Shown piece after piece: positions 16,132 to 25,248 of a DNA stretch of 49,850 bases (positions within the stretch are counted from its first letter, which is position 1; each line of letters begins with the position of its first letter). Made by a program: the position numbers and the translations under genes. Source of the stretch: Deinococcus marmoris DSM 12784 (lineage in GTDB: Bacteria > Deinococcota > Deinococci > Deinococcales > Deinococcaceae); assembly GCF_000701405.1 (NCBI RefSeq), contig NZ_JNIV01000027.1, positions 1-49,850 of the forward strand, in the 5' to 3' direction. Under the pieces are notes generated by a model. It did no database searches, had not been told where the DNA came from, and worked only from the letters and a program-made list of their open reading frames with translations.

Positions 16132-17147
16132 GCGCTCCTTCTAAGCAGGTAAAGGAAATACGGCGCGCCCACCAGCGTGGTAAAGATGCCTGCGGGAACC
16201 TCCAGCGGCGGCACCAGGGCGCGGCCCAGGGTGTCGGCGGCCAGGACCAGTAACGCGCCCAGCAGCATGGAAACGGGCAGCATCCGCCCGTGCTTCGCGC
16301 CCACCAGCAGGCGGGCTAGATGCGGGGCCAGCAAGCCCACGAAGCCCAGAATCCCCGCCCCGGTCACGGCGGCCCCGGCCAGCGCCACGCCCACGCCCAG
16401 AGACAGCAACCGGGCTGGGTTGACCCGCGTGCCCAGGCCCGTCGCCAGATCCTCCCCCAGATTCAGCACGTCCAGCGTGCGTGACAGCAGCAGTGCGGCG
16501 GGCAGCAGCACCAGCGCCCAGGGCAGCACCCGCCACAGCCGTATCGAATCCGCGCCATAGACCGTGCCCGTCAGAAAGGTCAGGGCCGCGCCCAGGCCGT
16601 CGGGTGCGCGAACCAGAACCAGTTGCTGCACCGCGCCCAGCGCCGCCGCCACCGCCACGCCCACCAGCGCCAGCCGTACCGGATGCAGACCGCCCACACC
16701 ACGCCACTCCTGCGAAAGCAGCAGCACCAGACCAAAGCCGCCCCACGCCCCGGCCAGAGCGGCCCAGGGCAGACCACCGGGGGGCGCGGCGGGCCAGGCC
16801 AGCAGAAACACGGTGGCCGCCAGACCCGCGCCAGCCCCCACCCCGATGATGTCCGGCGAGGCCAGCGGGTTGCGGATGACACCCTGCATCATGGCCCCGG
16901 ATGCGGCAAACATCGCGCCGCACAGCATGGAAACGCCCACGTGCGGCAATCGCAGGTCCAGGACCAGTTGGCGGGTCAGGTCATTACCGCCGCCCCAGAG
17001 GGTTGCCCAGACCTGGGCCGCCGGAGTCGCCACCGCGCCCAGGCCCAGCGCCAGCACGGCCAGCACAGCGGTCAGGGCAACCAGCACCCCAGCCACTGCC
17101 AAAGCGCGGGCGTCGGTATAACGCGGAGTGGAAATTTGAACGGTCAT
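16128..17147 (-). CDS. FecCD-family siderophore permease
   Basis: A 339-residue membrane protein with about nine to ten helices and the FecCD landmarks LPHVGVSMLCGAMFAASGAMMQ, RNPLASPDIIGVGAGAG and GFVGLLAPHLARLLVG (the coupling-helix region). It carries ferric siderophores across the cytoplasmic membrane with the ATPase that follows. The ATG is 18 bases after the stop of the binding-protein gene at 17166. It is a distant paralogue of the permease at 18148-19212; FecCD systems often use two different permeases as a heterodimer. Confidence 0.93.
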   Translation of the reverse strand: MTVQISTPRYTDARALAVAGVLVALTAVLAVLALGLGAVATPAAQVWATLWGGGNDLTRQLVLDLRLPHVGVSMLCGAMFAASGAMMQGVIRNPLASPDIIGVGAGAGLAATVFLLAWPAAPPGGLPWAALAGAWGGFGLVLLLSQEWRGVGGLHPVRLALVGVAVAAALGAVQQLVLVRAPDGLGAALTFLTGTVYGADSIRLWRVLPWALVLLPAALLLSRTLDVLNLGEDLATGLGTRVNPARLLSLGVGVALAGAAVTGAGILGFVGLLAPHLARLLVGAKHGRMLPVSMLLGALLVLAADTLGRALVPPLEVPAGIFTTLVGAPYFLYLLRRSA

Positions 17148-17165
17148 GCGGTCACTGCCACAACA

Positions 17166-18092
17166 TCAATTGTCACGGAAGGCGGCGGGCGGCACGGTGT
17201 CGGAGATCAGGCGGCTTTCAATCGCCTGGGCCACCATCAGTTTCAGGGCAATCGGGCCGCGTCCGCGCGTCCAGTTGTCGCGGTCAAACACGTACACGCG
17301 CCCACGCTGCACGGCGCTCAGCTTCTGCCATAGCGGGCTTTTCTTCCATTCCTCGGTGATGGGCCGTTCATCCAGCGCGGTGAACAGCACCAGCGTCTGC
17401 GGGTTCAGGGCCACCAGCCCTTCCAGCGAGATCTCGTACTGGGTCTGATCCCCTTTCGGACTCAGGGCGTTCCTGCGGCCCAGCGCTTCCAGAAAACTGC
17501 CCACGAAGCTGTCGTTGCTATGCACGGTGAATGATTTTGGCGTCGCCACTGCGGCCACGAAGGCAGGCGCATTCTTCTTCGCAAAGGTCTTCGCTTTACG
17601 AATCAGCCCCTGCTGATCAGCCAGAAGTTGCTTTGCGGCGGCTTCACGGCCCACCAGTTGCCCGACGGCCAGCGTCTGCGCGTTCAGGTCCTCCAGGCTG
17701 CCGCGCCGACTCTGGAAGGCGGCGGTGGGGGCCAGTTTCGCCAGTTGGGGGTAAATCTCGCCCTGCACGAAGGCGTCGGACACGATCAGTTGTGGGCGCA
17801 GGGCAGCAATGGCTTCCAGACTGGGCTGGGCGCGGCTGCCCGTGGCAGGGATTTTCGTTGTCATGGCGCGGAGATACGGAGGCGCTCCCCGGTCCCCGCC
17901 CTGCATTCCCAGGCTGCCGCCCACCGGGATGACGCCCAGCGCCAGGAGCGTGTCGATGAACGAGTATTCCAGCGCCACCACGCGTTTGACTGGAGCAGTC
18001 AACTCCAGCGTACCGCGCTCATGCCTGACGGTCAGGGCCAGAGTGGAGGAAAGGAGGGCCAGGGTGGACAGGGCAAGGAGTTTTGATTTCAT
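17166..18092 (-). CDS. Iron-siderophore binding protein (third in operon)
   Basis: A 308-residue periplasmic protein of the FecB/FhuD type. The signal peptide MKSKLLALSTLALLSSTLA is followed by the two-lobed fold motifs RVVALEYSFIDTLLALGV, QPSLEAIAALRPQLIVSD and LVALNPQTLVLFTALDE. The ATG at 18092 is chosen because it starts the signal peptide; an upstream in-frame extension is Pro-rich and unlikely. There is no lipobox cysteine, so the product is probably free in the periplasm. It lies between the two permease genes, with a 55-base gap upstream that holds a GGGAGGAGC (plus-strand) duplication. Confidence 0.9.
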   Translation of the reverse strand: MKSKLLALSTLALLSSTLALTVRHERGTLELTAPVKRVVALEYSFIDTLLALGVIPVGGSLGMQGGDRGAPPYLRAMTTKIPATGSRAQPSLEAIAALRPQLIVSDAFVQGEIYPQLAKLAPTAAFQSRRGSLEDLNAQTLAVGQLVGREAAAKQLLADQQGLIRKAKTFAKKNAPAFVAAVATPKSFTVHSNDSFVGSFLEALGRRNALSPKGDQTQYEISLEGLVALNPQTLVLFTALDERPITEEWKKSPLWQKLSAVQRGRVYVFDRDNWTRGRGPIALKLMVAQAIESRLISDTVPPAAFRDN

Positions 18093-18147
18093 GGGGAACC
18101 TCGGAGTGATGTAGAAACGGGGAGGAGCGGGAGGAGCGGGAGTCGGG

Positions 18148-19212
18148 TCATCCCTTTCCCCGCCCAATACGCCGCGCCAGCAGCACGAAAAAGGGCGCTC
18201 CGACGGCGGCCACCAGAATGCCCACCGGGGTTTCGGCGGGGCGGTCTACCAGGCGGGCAGCGATATCGGCCAGGATCAGGAAGGCTGCGCCCAGCAGGGC
18301 AGCCAGCGGCAGGCTCAGGCGGTGATCGGCCCCCATCAGGGCGCGGGCGGCGTGCGGGATGATCAGTCCCACGAAACCAATCGGCCCCACCACGCTGACC
18401 GAACCGGCGGCGAGCAACACGCCCAGTCCGGTGATCAGGGCGCTGTCGCGGGCCGTGCGGGTGCCCAGGCTGCTGGCGATGTCCTCCCCCAGCGCCAACA
18501 CGTTGACGCGGCCCGAGAACAGCAGCGCCAGAACAAGGCCCAGCCCCAGCCACGGCGCAACCTGCCACAGTTGCTCCCAGGTGCGCCCCGCCACCGAACC
18601 GGACAGTGCGAACAATGCGCCCTGGGCACGGGTTTCAAACAGAATCTGCACTGCGCGGGTGGCCGCGCCCAGCAGGTAAGCCACCGCCACTCCGGCCAGC
18701 GCCAGCCGCAGCGGTGTGAGGCCCGCGCTTCTGGCCGCGCCGTAGGCCGCCGCTGCCGCCAGCGCCCCGCCCACAAAGGCGGCAGGCACGAACAGCACGC
18801 TGGGCGCGGTGGGAAAGAACACCACCATCACCAGAATGGCGAACGCGCCACCCGCCTCCACCCCCAGAATCCCCGGATCGGCCAGCGGGTTGCGGGTCAC
18901 TCCCTGAAGCAGCAGGCCCGACACCGCCAGCGCCGCCCCGGCCAGCCCCGCCACCAGCGTGCGCGGCAGCCGCAGCGCGTGGACCACCAGGCTATCGGTG
19001 CTGTCGTCGGGGGCAAACAGCAACCCCGCCACCCGTGCCAGAGAAATCTCGCTGGCCCCCAGTGCCAACGATGCGAGCAGTGCCAGCACCAGCAAGGACG
19101 CCGCGCCCCCGAACACCAGCACCCGCCCGGACAGGCGTGGCGCGGCTTTCTGGATGGCGTGCGTGGTCAAGCCGTGACCTGGGTCTCTAGCGTGACCCTG
19201 CCCAGTTGCCAC
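18148..19212 (-). CDS. FecCD-family siderophore permease (first)
   Basis: About 354 residues with nine to ten membrane helices and FecCD motifs LRLPRTLVAGLAGAALAVSGLLLQ, RNPLADPGILGVEAGGAF and GFVGLIIPHAARALMG. The 5' end overlaps the sucrase/ferredoxin-like gene. The GTG at 19212 gives a 46-base overlap; a TTG at 19170 overlaps that gene's stop by TTGA and would remove a polar 14-residue N-terminus, so it is a good alternative. It is expected to pair with the permease at 16128 and the shared ATPase. Confidence 0.88.
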   Translation of the reverse strand: MATGQGHARDPGHGLTTHAIQKAAPRLSGRVLVFGGAASLLVLALLASLALGASEISLARVAGLLFAPDDSTDSLVVHALRLPRTLVAGLAGAALAVSGLLLQGVTRNPLADPGILGVEAGGAFAILVMVVFFPTAPSVLFVPAAFVGGALAAAAAYGAARSAGLTPLRLALAGVAVAYLLGAATRAVQILFETRAQGALFALSGSVAGRTWEQLWQVAPWLGLGLVLALLFSGRVNVLALGEDIASSLGTRTARDSALITGLGVLLAAGSVSVVGPIGFVGLIIPHAARALMGADHRLSLPLAALLGAAFLILADIAARLVDRPAETPVGILVAAVGAPFFVLLARRIGRGKG

Positions 19213-20114
19213 TGCCTCACGTCGCCCAGATCAGGCTTGTGGCTGGAGCCGGGCAGCCTGAGGGCAGGAGCGGGCGAGACTTCAGCGCGGGCGGTGCCTT
19301 TCATGCCGCCGAGTTCAAAATGCAGGGTGACGTTCTCGCCCTCCACCTCGGCCCAGCGCCGCGCCAGCAACCAGTCCCAGCCGTGACGGACCAGCAGTTG
19401 GCGGTCCAGCAGTTGCGCCAGCGGGGGCAGTCCGGCAAAACCGCGCAGATGTCCGGCCACCTCGGCGGGATGAACCTCGCGGCGGGCCACCCGCACGGCC
19501 AGTTCGGGGGTCAGGTGCGCCCACAGGAAGCCGCTGGGCAGGTCCACAGCAGTCGCCGCGAAACGGTGTCCACCAAAATGCCCGGTACGCCACGCCCGCA
19601 GGCCAGCGGATTGTAACGCCGTGTGAACGGGGACGCCGTAGCGCCCACACGCCGCGTCCACCGTGCCGTGCGTACAAACGTGGAAATCCGGGCCGGAGGC
19701 AGGACTGTCCACCGCCTGCCACCCACTCAGGTTCTCCGGCTCCAGCAGCGTGTCGGTCAGTCCCCGCGCCCATTCGGACTGGGGCAGCTCCGACTGGTAA
19801 TCCTGACGCACGAAGCCGCCCTTGCCGTGCTGATAATGCCGCACCCGCAAGGGCCGACCCGCCTGCGCCGGGGCGCTCATCAGCAGGCCGAAGCCCGCGC
19901 CCGCCGCTTCCACCTTGCCGCGCATCCGCTCAAAGACGCCGCTTTGCTGCGGGGTCCAACTTGCCACGTCGCGCAAGCGCGCCCACATGGGAACGTCCAG
20001 TTCCAGCACCGTGACCTCCTGCCAGTGCGGGGCGGTGCCAATCGGGTCTTCCCCAGCGGCGCGGGAAGCGTCAGAGCAGAGGCTCAGACGCGGGGCGCGG
20101 GTCTGGACAGTCAC
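19167..20114 (-). CDS. Sucrase/ferredoxin-like (Apd1-type) protein in iron operon
   Basis: A 315-residue protein of the sucrase/ferredoxin-like family. It has the conserved CTHGTVDAACGRYGVP block and GHFGGHRFAATAVDLPSG, followed by thioredoxin-like segments. In yeast the relative Apd1 binds an iron-sulfur cluster through Cys and His ligands; the Cys and His residues of both blocks are present here. There is no signal peptide, so it is cytosolic. Its place inside a siderophore operon suggests a role after uptake, for example reduction or release of siderophore iron, but that is inference. It starts two bases after the upstream binding-protein gene. Confidence 0.82.
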   Translation of the reverse strand: MTVQTRAPRLSLCSDASRAAGEDPIGTAPHWQEVTVLELDVPMWARLRDVASWTPQQSGVFERMRGKVEAAGAGFGLLMSAPAQAGRPLRVRHYQHGKGGFVRQDYQSELPQSEWARGLTDTLLEPENLSGWQAVDSPASGPDFHVCTHGTVDAACGRYGVPVHTALQSAGLRAWRTGHFGGHRFAATAVDLPSGFLWAHLTPELAVRVARREVHPAEVAGHLRGFAGLPPLAQLLDRQLLVRHGWDWLLARRWAEVEGENVTLHFELGGMKGTARAEVSPAPALRLPGSSHKPDLGDVRQWQLGRVTLETQVTA

Positions 20115-20116
20115 CC

Positions 20117-21061
20117 TCAGCGTCCCAGCAGCTTTGCGCTGATGCCGTTTGCCAGCGTCAGCGTACTCAGGGGACCACCGAACGTCCAGGTGCGTTCATC
20201 CAGCGCGTAGGCCCGGTTTGCTTTCACGAAGGGCAGCCCCTGCCACAGCGGCCTGATGCTGGGTGCGGCGAACACGGCGTCCTCCCGCTGGGTCACATAC
20301 AGGAAGTTTCTGGTGTTCAGCCCGGCCAGGGCTTCCAGGCTGACCTCGGAAAAGCCGTAGGGCTGGGCCGGGGCCGGCCAGGCATTGACCAGACCCAGCC
20401 GCTCCAGCACCTGACTGACCATGCTGTTTCTGGTAAAGAGCCGCATGGTGGGCGTTCCCCCGCCCCCGGTGTACGCCTGCGCGAACACGACGCCCTCGCC
20501 GCCGCGTCCCGCCGCCTTCAGGTCACGTTTCACGCGGTCCAGGCGGGCGTCCAGGTTGCTCAGCACCTGCCGGGCCGTGCCGCTGCGCCCCAGCACCGCG
20601 CCGATCCGGCTGAAGGTGGCCCGCATCTCGCCGTACTGGGACTCGCCGCCGTAACTGTCAAAGACCAGCGTGGGCGCGATAGCCGAGAGTTGCGCGTAAT
20701 TCTGGGCCGCCCGCAGCTTGGCGGTGATGATCAGGTCCGGCTTGAGGGCGCGGATTTTCTCCAGGCTGGGCTGCTGACGGGTGCCGACGTCCTGCACGCT
20801 GGCCGACAGGCTGACCGGAATCCTGACCCACTCGCCATACCCCTTGATGTCGGCCATGCCCACGGGCTGCACGCCCAGCGCCAGGACGTCCTCGGCGTAG
20901 GCCCACTCCAGCACCACCACGCGTTTGGGGACGCCCACCACGCAGGTCTGTCCCAGCGAATGCGTGATGGTCTGCCCTTTGCAGGTCTGCGCCGTCTGGG
21001 CGGATGCAGACAGACCCAGGCCCGCCAGCAGAACCGCGCCGAGTGCTACACCCCGCTTCAC
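20117..21061 (-). CDS. Iron-siderophore binding protein (second in operon)
   Basis: A 314-residue exported FecB-type protein. The signal peptide ends LSASAQT; mature motifs include [37 protein letters not shown] and [17 protein letters not shown]. Two Cys near the mature N-terminus (CKGQ, CVVG) may form a disulfide. Start is GTG at 21061, whose last bases overlap the stop of the preceding binding-protein gene (GTGA), indicating coupled translation. It delivers ferric siderophore to the permeases; the ligand is unknown. Confidence 0.9.
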   Translation of the reverse strand: MKRGVALGAVLLAGLGLSASAQTAQTCKGQTITHSLGQTCVVGVPKRVVVLEWAYAEDVLALGVQPVGMADIKGYGEWVRIPVSLSASVQDVGTRQQPSLEKIRALKPDLIITAKLRAAQNYAQLSAIAPTLVFDSYGGESQYGEMRATFSRIGAVLGRSGTARQVLSNLDARLDRVKRDLKAAGRGGEGVVFAQAYTGGGGTPTMRLFTRNSMVSQVLERLGLVNAWPAPAQPYGFSEVSLEALAGLNTRNFLYVTQREDAVFAAPSIRPLWQGLPFVKANRAYALDERTWTFGGPLSTLTLANGISAKLLGR

Positions 21062-22011
21062 TTGACCTTCTCCAGAATCAGGCGCGTGACCTCGTTGCTG
21101 TTGCGGATGGAGGTGAGCGGACCAGAATACGGGCTGAAGGCTTCGGGGGTGTACAGCACGCTCTGATCCTTGAGGCGCTGACCCACCGGGGTCTTTAAGA
21201 AGGCGTCCGCGCCGTTGTACTGCCCGCCGGGGGGAAACAGCACCACCAGGGTCTTCTTATCAATGCCCAGCAGCGCCTCGTCGCTGATCTGCGCCCCGAT
21301 GCCCAGCGTGGCGCTGCCGATCTTCAGGCCGTCCTTGAAACCCAGGGCACGCAGATCGTCGATCAGGCGCACGCTGCTGTAGGCCCAGGTATTGCCGCCG
21401 CTGAAGGGGGCCAGCACCACCACCTTGTCGTACTTCCTGAACACGCCCGCCGCCTGCAATTTACGGGCGTCAGTGCGGCTCACGTCCGCTGCCTGCTTGA
21501 TGATCTGCTCGGCCTGCACCTGCTTGCCGAACACGCGGGCCAGATCGCGCAGCCCCTTTTGCCAGAAGCCCTCGCCGCCTTCCTGATAGCCCACGGTGGG
21601 GGCGATCTTGCCCAGTTTGTCGTAATTCTGGTTGCCGTCCCAGGTCAGGCGCACGATCAGGTCAGGCTTGAGAGACAGAATGGTTTCCAGGTTGGGAGCG
21701 GTCCAACTGCCCACGAAGCTGGGATTGTTCAGCTTGCCCCGCGCGTAGAAGCCGTCTTTCAACACACTGGGCTTGAGCTTGCCGCCGCTGATGTCGGTGG
21801 GCGACAGGTAACTGCTCGCCAGCCCCACCACGCGGTCCCCCAGCCCCAGCGCGAACATCCAGCCCAGCGCCTCCTCGTCCATCACCACGACGCGCATGGG
21901 GTTTTTCTTGACGGTGGTGGTCCCCTCGTCGTGCTTGAGGGTCAGGGTGTTGGATTGGGCCACGGCAGCGGGCGTCAGCATCAGGGTCAGCAAAAGGGCG
22001 ATTCGTTTCAC
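21058..22011 (-). CDS. Iron-siderophore binding protein (first gene of operon)
   Basis: A 317-residue periplasmic binding protein with signal peptide [19 protein letters not shown] and FecB-type motifs [39 protein letters not shown] and [17 protein letters not shown]. It has an unusually long N-terminal linker with [18 protein letters not shown]. As the first gene it directly follows the operator-covered promoter at 22018-22051 and probably begins on a leaderless or nearly leaderless message, since the predicted transcription start is within a few bases of the ATG. Two further binding proteins follow in the same operon. Confidence 0.9.
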   Translation of the reverse strand: MKRIALLLTLMLTPAAVAQSNTLTLKHDEGTTTVKKNPMRVVVMDEEALGWMFALGLGDRVVGLASSYLSPTDISGGKLKPSVLKDGFYARGKLNNPSFVGSWTAPNLETILSLKPDLIVRLTWDGNQNYDKLGKIAPTVGYQEGGEGFWQKGLRDLARVFGKQVQAEQIIKQAADVSRTDARKLQAAGVFRKYDKVVVLAPFSGGNTWAYSSVRLIDDLRALGFKDGLKIGSATLGIGAQISDEALLGIDKKTLVVLFPPGGQYNGADAFLKTPVGQRLKDQSVLYTPEAFSPYSGPLTSIRNSNEVTRLILEKVK

Positions 22012-22017
22012 GTCGCC

Positions 22018-22051
22018 AAACTAGACTAATCCGAGTAGTTTAGTCAAGTTT
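22018..22051 (-). promoter_or_regulatory. Iron-operon promoter covered by an inverted-repeat operator
   Basis: AAACTAGACTAA (22018-22029) and TTAGTCAAGTTT (22040-22051) form an inverted repeat matching at 11 of 12 positions around a 10-base centre. On the minus strand it contains TTGACT (-35, 22042-22047) and TCTAGT (-10, 22020-22025) 16 bases apart. A repressor bound here would block RNA polymerase. An iron- or manganese-responsive regulator (DtxR or Fur type) is the natural candidate. Confidence 0.65.
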
Positions 22052-22165
22052 GGACAGGTGATCATCTTCAAGTGTCCGTGTCTGGATCACCACCAAGAGC
22101 TGAACGCTGCTGGCGCTGACCCCACGCCCGCAGAGAGACGGTCCAGACGCTAGATGACGGTTAAG

Positions 22166-22232
22166 GGTGCGGGCTGCCGGTGCCGGGGTGTACGCCGGAT
22201 ACGCTGCGTGGCAGTTTGGGGCTTCCCGCACC
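22166..22232. other. Nested hairpin between iron operon and histidine kinase
   Basis: GGTGCGGG (22166-22173) pairs perfectly with CCCGCACC (22225-22232). Directly inside, CTGCC (22174-22178) pairs with GGCAG (22210-22214), and CCGG at 22183 can pair with CCGG at 22195. It lies upstream of both flanking promoters as I read them, so it is not in either leader. It may be a small RNA or a DNA-level structure. No coding ORF is convincing between 22012 and 22354. Confidence 0.4.
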
Positions 22233-22354
22233 AGGGAGACGGACTCTGTAGTAAGGCACCGCCAGACACCTAATCTTCATTTGCAGTCTCAGAGACAGGT
22301 GCTGGCCGTATAGTTCGGGCATGACGGTCAACCCGGGCAGTCACAGGGAGGACC

Positions 22355-24469
22355 ATGCCAGACACCTACGCCCCGCCTGACCTGCAACTTCTGAGACAGG
22401 CCCTCGACGCGAGTGTCCACAGTGTCGTGATCGCTGACGCCCGGCAACCCGATCTGCCTCTTCTTTACGTCAACCCAGCTTTCGAGCGCATGAGCGGCTA
22501 CCCCGCCGTCCAGATCATCGGACTCAACTGCCGCTTCTTGCAGGGCCAAGATCAGGACCAGGCGGCCAGGCACGAGCTGCGGCACGCCATCAAGGAAGGA
22601 CGCAGCGCCACCGTCATCCTGCGAAACTACCGCCCGGACGGCACGCTGTTCTTCAATGAACTCACCATCAGTCCCATTCATGACCCGGCAGGGACCGTGA
22701 CGCACTTCCTGGGCTTTCAGACGGACGTGACCACGCGCGAAGCGGCCTCTGCCCTGATGGCCTCTTTGCAGGGTTTGACGGAACATCTGGCGGCGGCCCG
22801 GACCCAGCAGGAGGTCAGCAATCTGCTCCTGCGCGGCGCGCTGGGTGCGCTGAGCGCCGTTTCCGGGGCCGTGCTGCTGGTTCAGGGCGCACAGCTCCAT
22901 GTCGTGGCCCGCAGCGGTCATGACGACGCCAGCATCTGGCAGGATGGGGACCTGGACAGCCACAGGCCCGGTCCAGATGCGTTGCGTCTGAACACGCCGC
23001 TGTTCTTCGAGGCCGGGGGTGAACTGGTGGCCGCCTACCCAGACCTCGAAACCCAGACGGGTGGAGTGGCCGCCGTCGCCACAGCCGTTCTGCCCGTGGT
23101 GGAGGGAGGACAGCCGCTGGGCGTGATCGTGTTGAACTTCAAAGAACCACACCACTTCACCCCGGACGAGGAGCATTTCATGGCAACGCTGGCCGGGCAG
23201 TGCGCCCTGGCCCTGGACCGTGCCCGGCTTTCCGGCAACCTGGAGCGGCAGGTGCAGGACCGCACCGCCGAACTCCAGGCGTTCGTGGCCTTCACCGAGG
23301 TGGCGGACAGCGAGACCAACGTGCTGGCCCTGGCCCAGCGGGCCATGGAAGTTCTGGGCGTGCTGTTTCCGGGGTGCACCAACGGCTACTACACCCTGGA
23401 AGACGGGCTATGGAAGCTCAGGGTGCATACCCGGGATCTGGAGGAACATCCGGCCCTGCTGGACGCCCTGCGGGTGGGGCTGCCCGTGGACGCCCCCGCC
23501 TTTGCCGGGCCTTTGCAGACGGGTCAGCCCGTCTTCGTGGACGGCTGGGACCCCCGACACGAACGCACCCCCGGCACTGCGGTCTACCAGAGCATTGCCA
23601 TCTACCCGCTGTCCATCGGGGGCCGTCCCCAGGCGATGTTCGTGCTGGGCTTCAAGGGCACCCTGTTCTGGTCCGGGCATCACCAGGCCGTGTTCCGGGC
23701 GGTGGGCCGCAGCCTGGGGCTGGCCCTGGAGCGCACCCAGACCGCCCGGCAACTGCTGGCCCAGCGCGACCAGTTGCAGGCCACCAACGAGGAACTCGAA
23801 GCGTTCACGTACAGCGTCTCGCATGATCTGCGGACTCCGGTGCGCCACATCATCAGCTTTGGCGATCTGCTGCGCCGCGAGCTGCCCACGCCGCTGGAGG
23901 CCAAAGCCGAGCGGTACTTCGGGATCATTTCCAACGCCGCCACCACGTTGAGCGGACTCATCGACGGCATGCTGGACGTCTCGCGCACCTCGCGTCAGGC
24001 GCTCCGGGCCGAGCCGGTGAATCTGGAGCGCCTGTTCACCGAGGCCCGCCAGAAGGTGGCCGTGGACCTGCCGCAGCGCCAGATCGACTGGCAGATCCGT
24101 ACGCTGCCCACCGTTCTGGGGGACGCGGAGCTGCTGCGCCGGGTGATCACGGCGCTGGTGGACAATGCCGTGAAGTTCACGCGTGGCCGGGACCCGGCGG
24201 TGATCGAGGTCTGGGCCAGGGACCAGGGCCACAGTTGGGCCGTGCTGGTGCGCGACAACGGGGTGGGCTTCAACCCGCAGTACAGTGACAAGCTGTTCAG
24301 CATGTTCCAGCGCCTGCACCGCGCGGAAGACTTCGAGGGAGCCGCCGTGAGTCTGGCCAACGCGCGGCGGATCGTGACCCGGCACGGGGGAAACATGACG
24401 GCAGAGGGGCAGCCCGATCAGGGGGCCACGTTCGGGTTCGTCCTGCCCAAAGCACCGGGCCAGGGCTGA
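22355..24469 (+). CDS. LOV-GAF-GAF sensor histidine kinase with altered G2 box
   Basis: A 704-residue soluble sensor. Residues 10-125 are a LOV-type PAS domain with the flavin-adduct motif GLNCRFLQG (Cys59) and LRNYRPDGTLFFNELTISPI, so it should sense blue light through FMN. Two GAF-like domains follow (about 130-295 and 310-465), then a phospho-acceptor domain (SVSHDLRTP, His490) and an ATPase domain with N box LVDNAVKFT and G1 box DNGVGF. The G2 box reads FEGAAVSLANARRIVTRHGG (Gly662 onward), where relatives have GTGVGLANV, so ATP binding may be weakened. GGGAGG precedes the ATG; a TATAGT at 22309-22314 is a possible -10. No response regulator is adjacent. Confidence 0.88.
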   Translation: MPDTYAPPDLQLLRQALDASVHSVVIADARQPDLPLLYVNPAFERMSGYPAVQIIGLNCRFLQGQDQDQAARHELRHAIKEGRSATVILRNYRPDGTLFFNELTISPIHDPAGTVTHFLGFQTDVTTREAASALMASLQGLTEHLAAARTQQEVSNLLLRGALGALSAVSGAVLLVQGAQLHVVARSGHDDASIWQDGDLDSHRPGPDALRLNTPLFFEAGGELVAAYPDLETQTGGVAAVATAVLPVVEGGQPLGVIVLNFKEPHHFTPDEEHFMATLAGQCALALDRARLSGNLERQVQDRTAELQAFVAFTEVADSETNVLALAQRAMEVLGVLFPGCTNGYYTLEDGLWKLRVHTRDLEEHPALLDALRVGLPVDAPAFAGPLQTGQPVFVDGWDPRHERTPGTAVYQSIAIYPLSIGGRPQAMFVLGFKGTLFWSGHHQAVFRAVGRSLGLALERTQTARQLLAQRDQLQATNEELEAFTYSVSHDLRTPVRHIISFGDLLRRELPTPLEAKAERYFGIISNAATTLSGLIDGMLDVSRTSRQALRAEPVNLERLFTEARQKVAVDLPQRQIDWQIRTLPTVLGDAELLRRVITALVDNAVKFTRGRDPAVIEVWARDQGHSWAVLVRDNGVGFNPQYSDKLFSMFQRLHRAEDFEGAAVSLANARRIVTRHGGNMTAEGQPDQGATFGFVLPKAPGQG

Positions 24470-24823
24470 AGTGGGCGCTGATCTCGTTCTCCAACCGTCG
24501 CCTCTGAATTGGCACCTGTACTGGGCCACGTCCTCACCTTTCAACCGAAGTCCGCAGAATGTCACCTGTTCCCAGCAATCTGACGGCGCTTTCCTGCGCT
24601 TGCGCGTGGGGATCAGCGACACCACTCGTCCTTGACGTCCCAGACAATACGAACTGCCCAGCGTGAATCGACTTGGGGTGGGCGGTTCTCATGTCCTCGC
24701 TTCTCGGGCCACCTGTGGGAGAGGACCATTCGCACCGCCAGGGTCCAGCCATTTCAGGCTTTCCCTGCATACCTTCACGTCGCTTTCAACTAGCTTCCGC
24801 CCCCGCCCATTTAAGCTCAGGGC
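24470..24823. other. Gene-free stretch before yidD
   Basis: About 350 bases without a convincing ORF or hairpin terminator. Near the right end, TTTAAG (24811-24816 area) lies eight bases before the yidD ATG and could be the -10 of a leaderless message, with a TTCAAC about 17-18 bases further up as a weak -35. Nothing else was recognised. Confidence 0.35.
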
Positions 24824-25108
<285 letters not shown>

Positions 25109-25248
25109 CGCCTGACCTCTGGAGATTTCCATGTCTGATCGGGGGTCTAAAGGAGCCTGGGCTAAAGCGATTCCACAGGATCTGGCCTATCCGCTTGTCC
25201 ACTCCCCTGTCGGCCAGTGCCAGAGCTTCCCCATGCTGTGGGTTCTCT

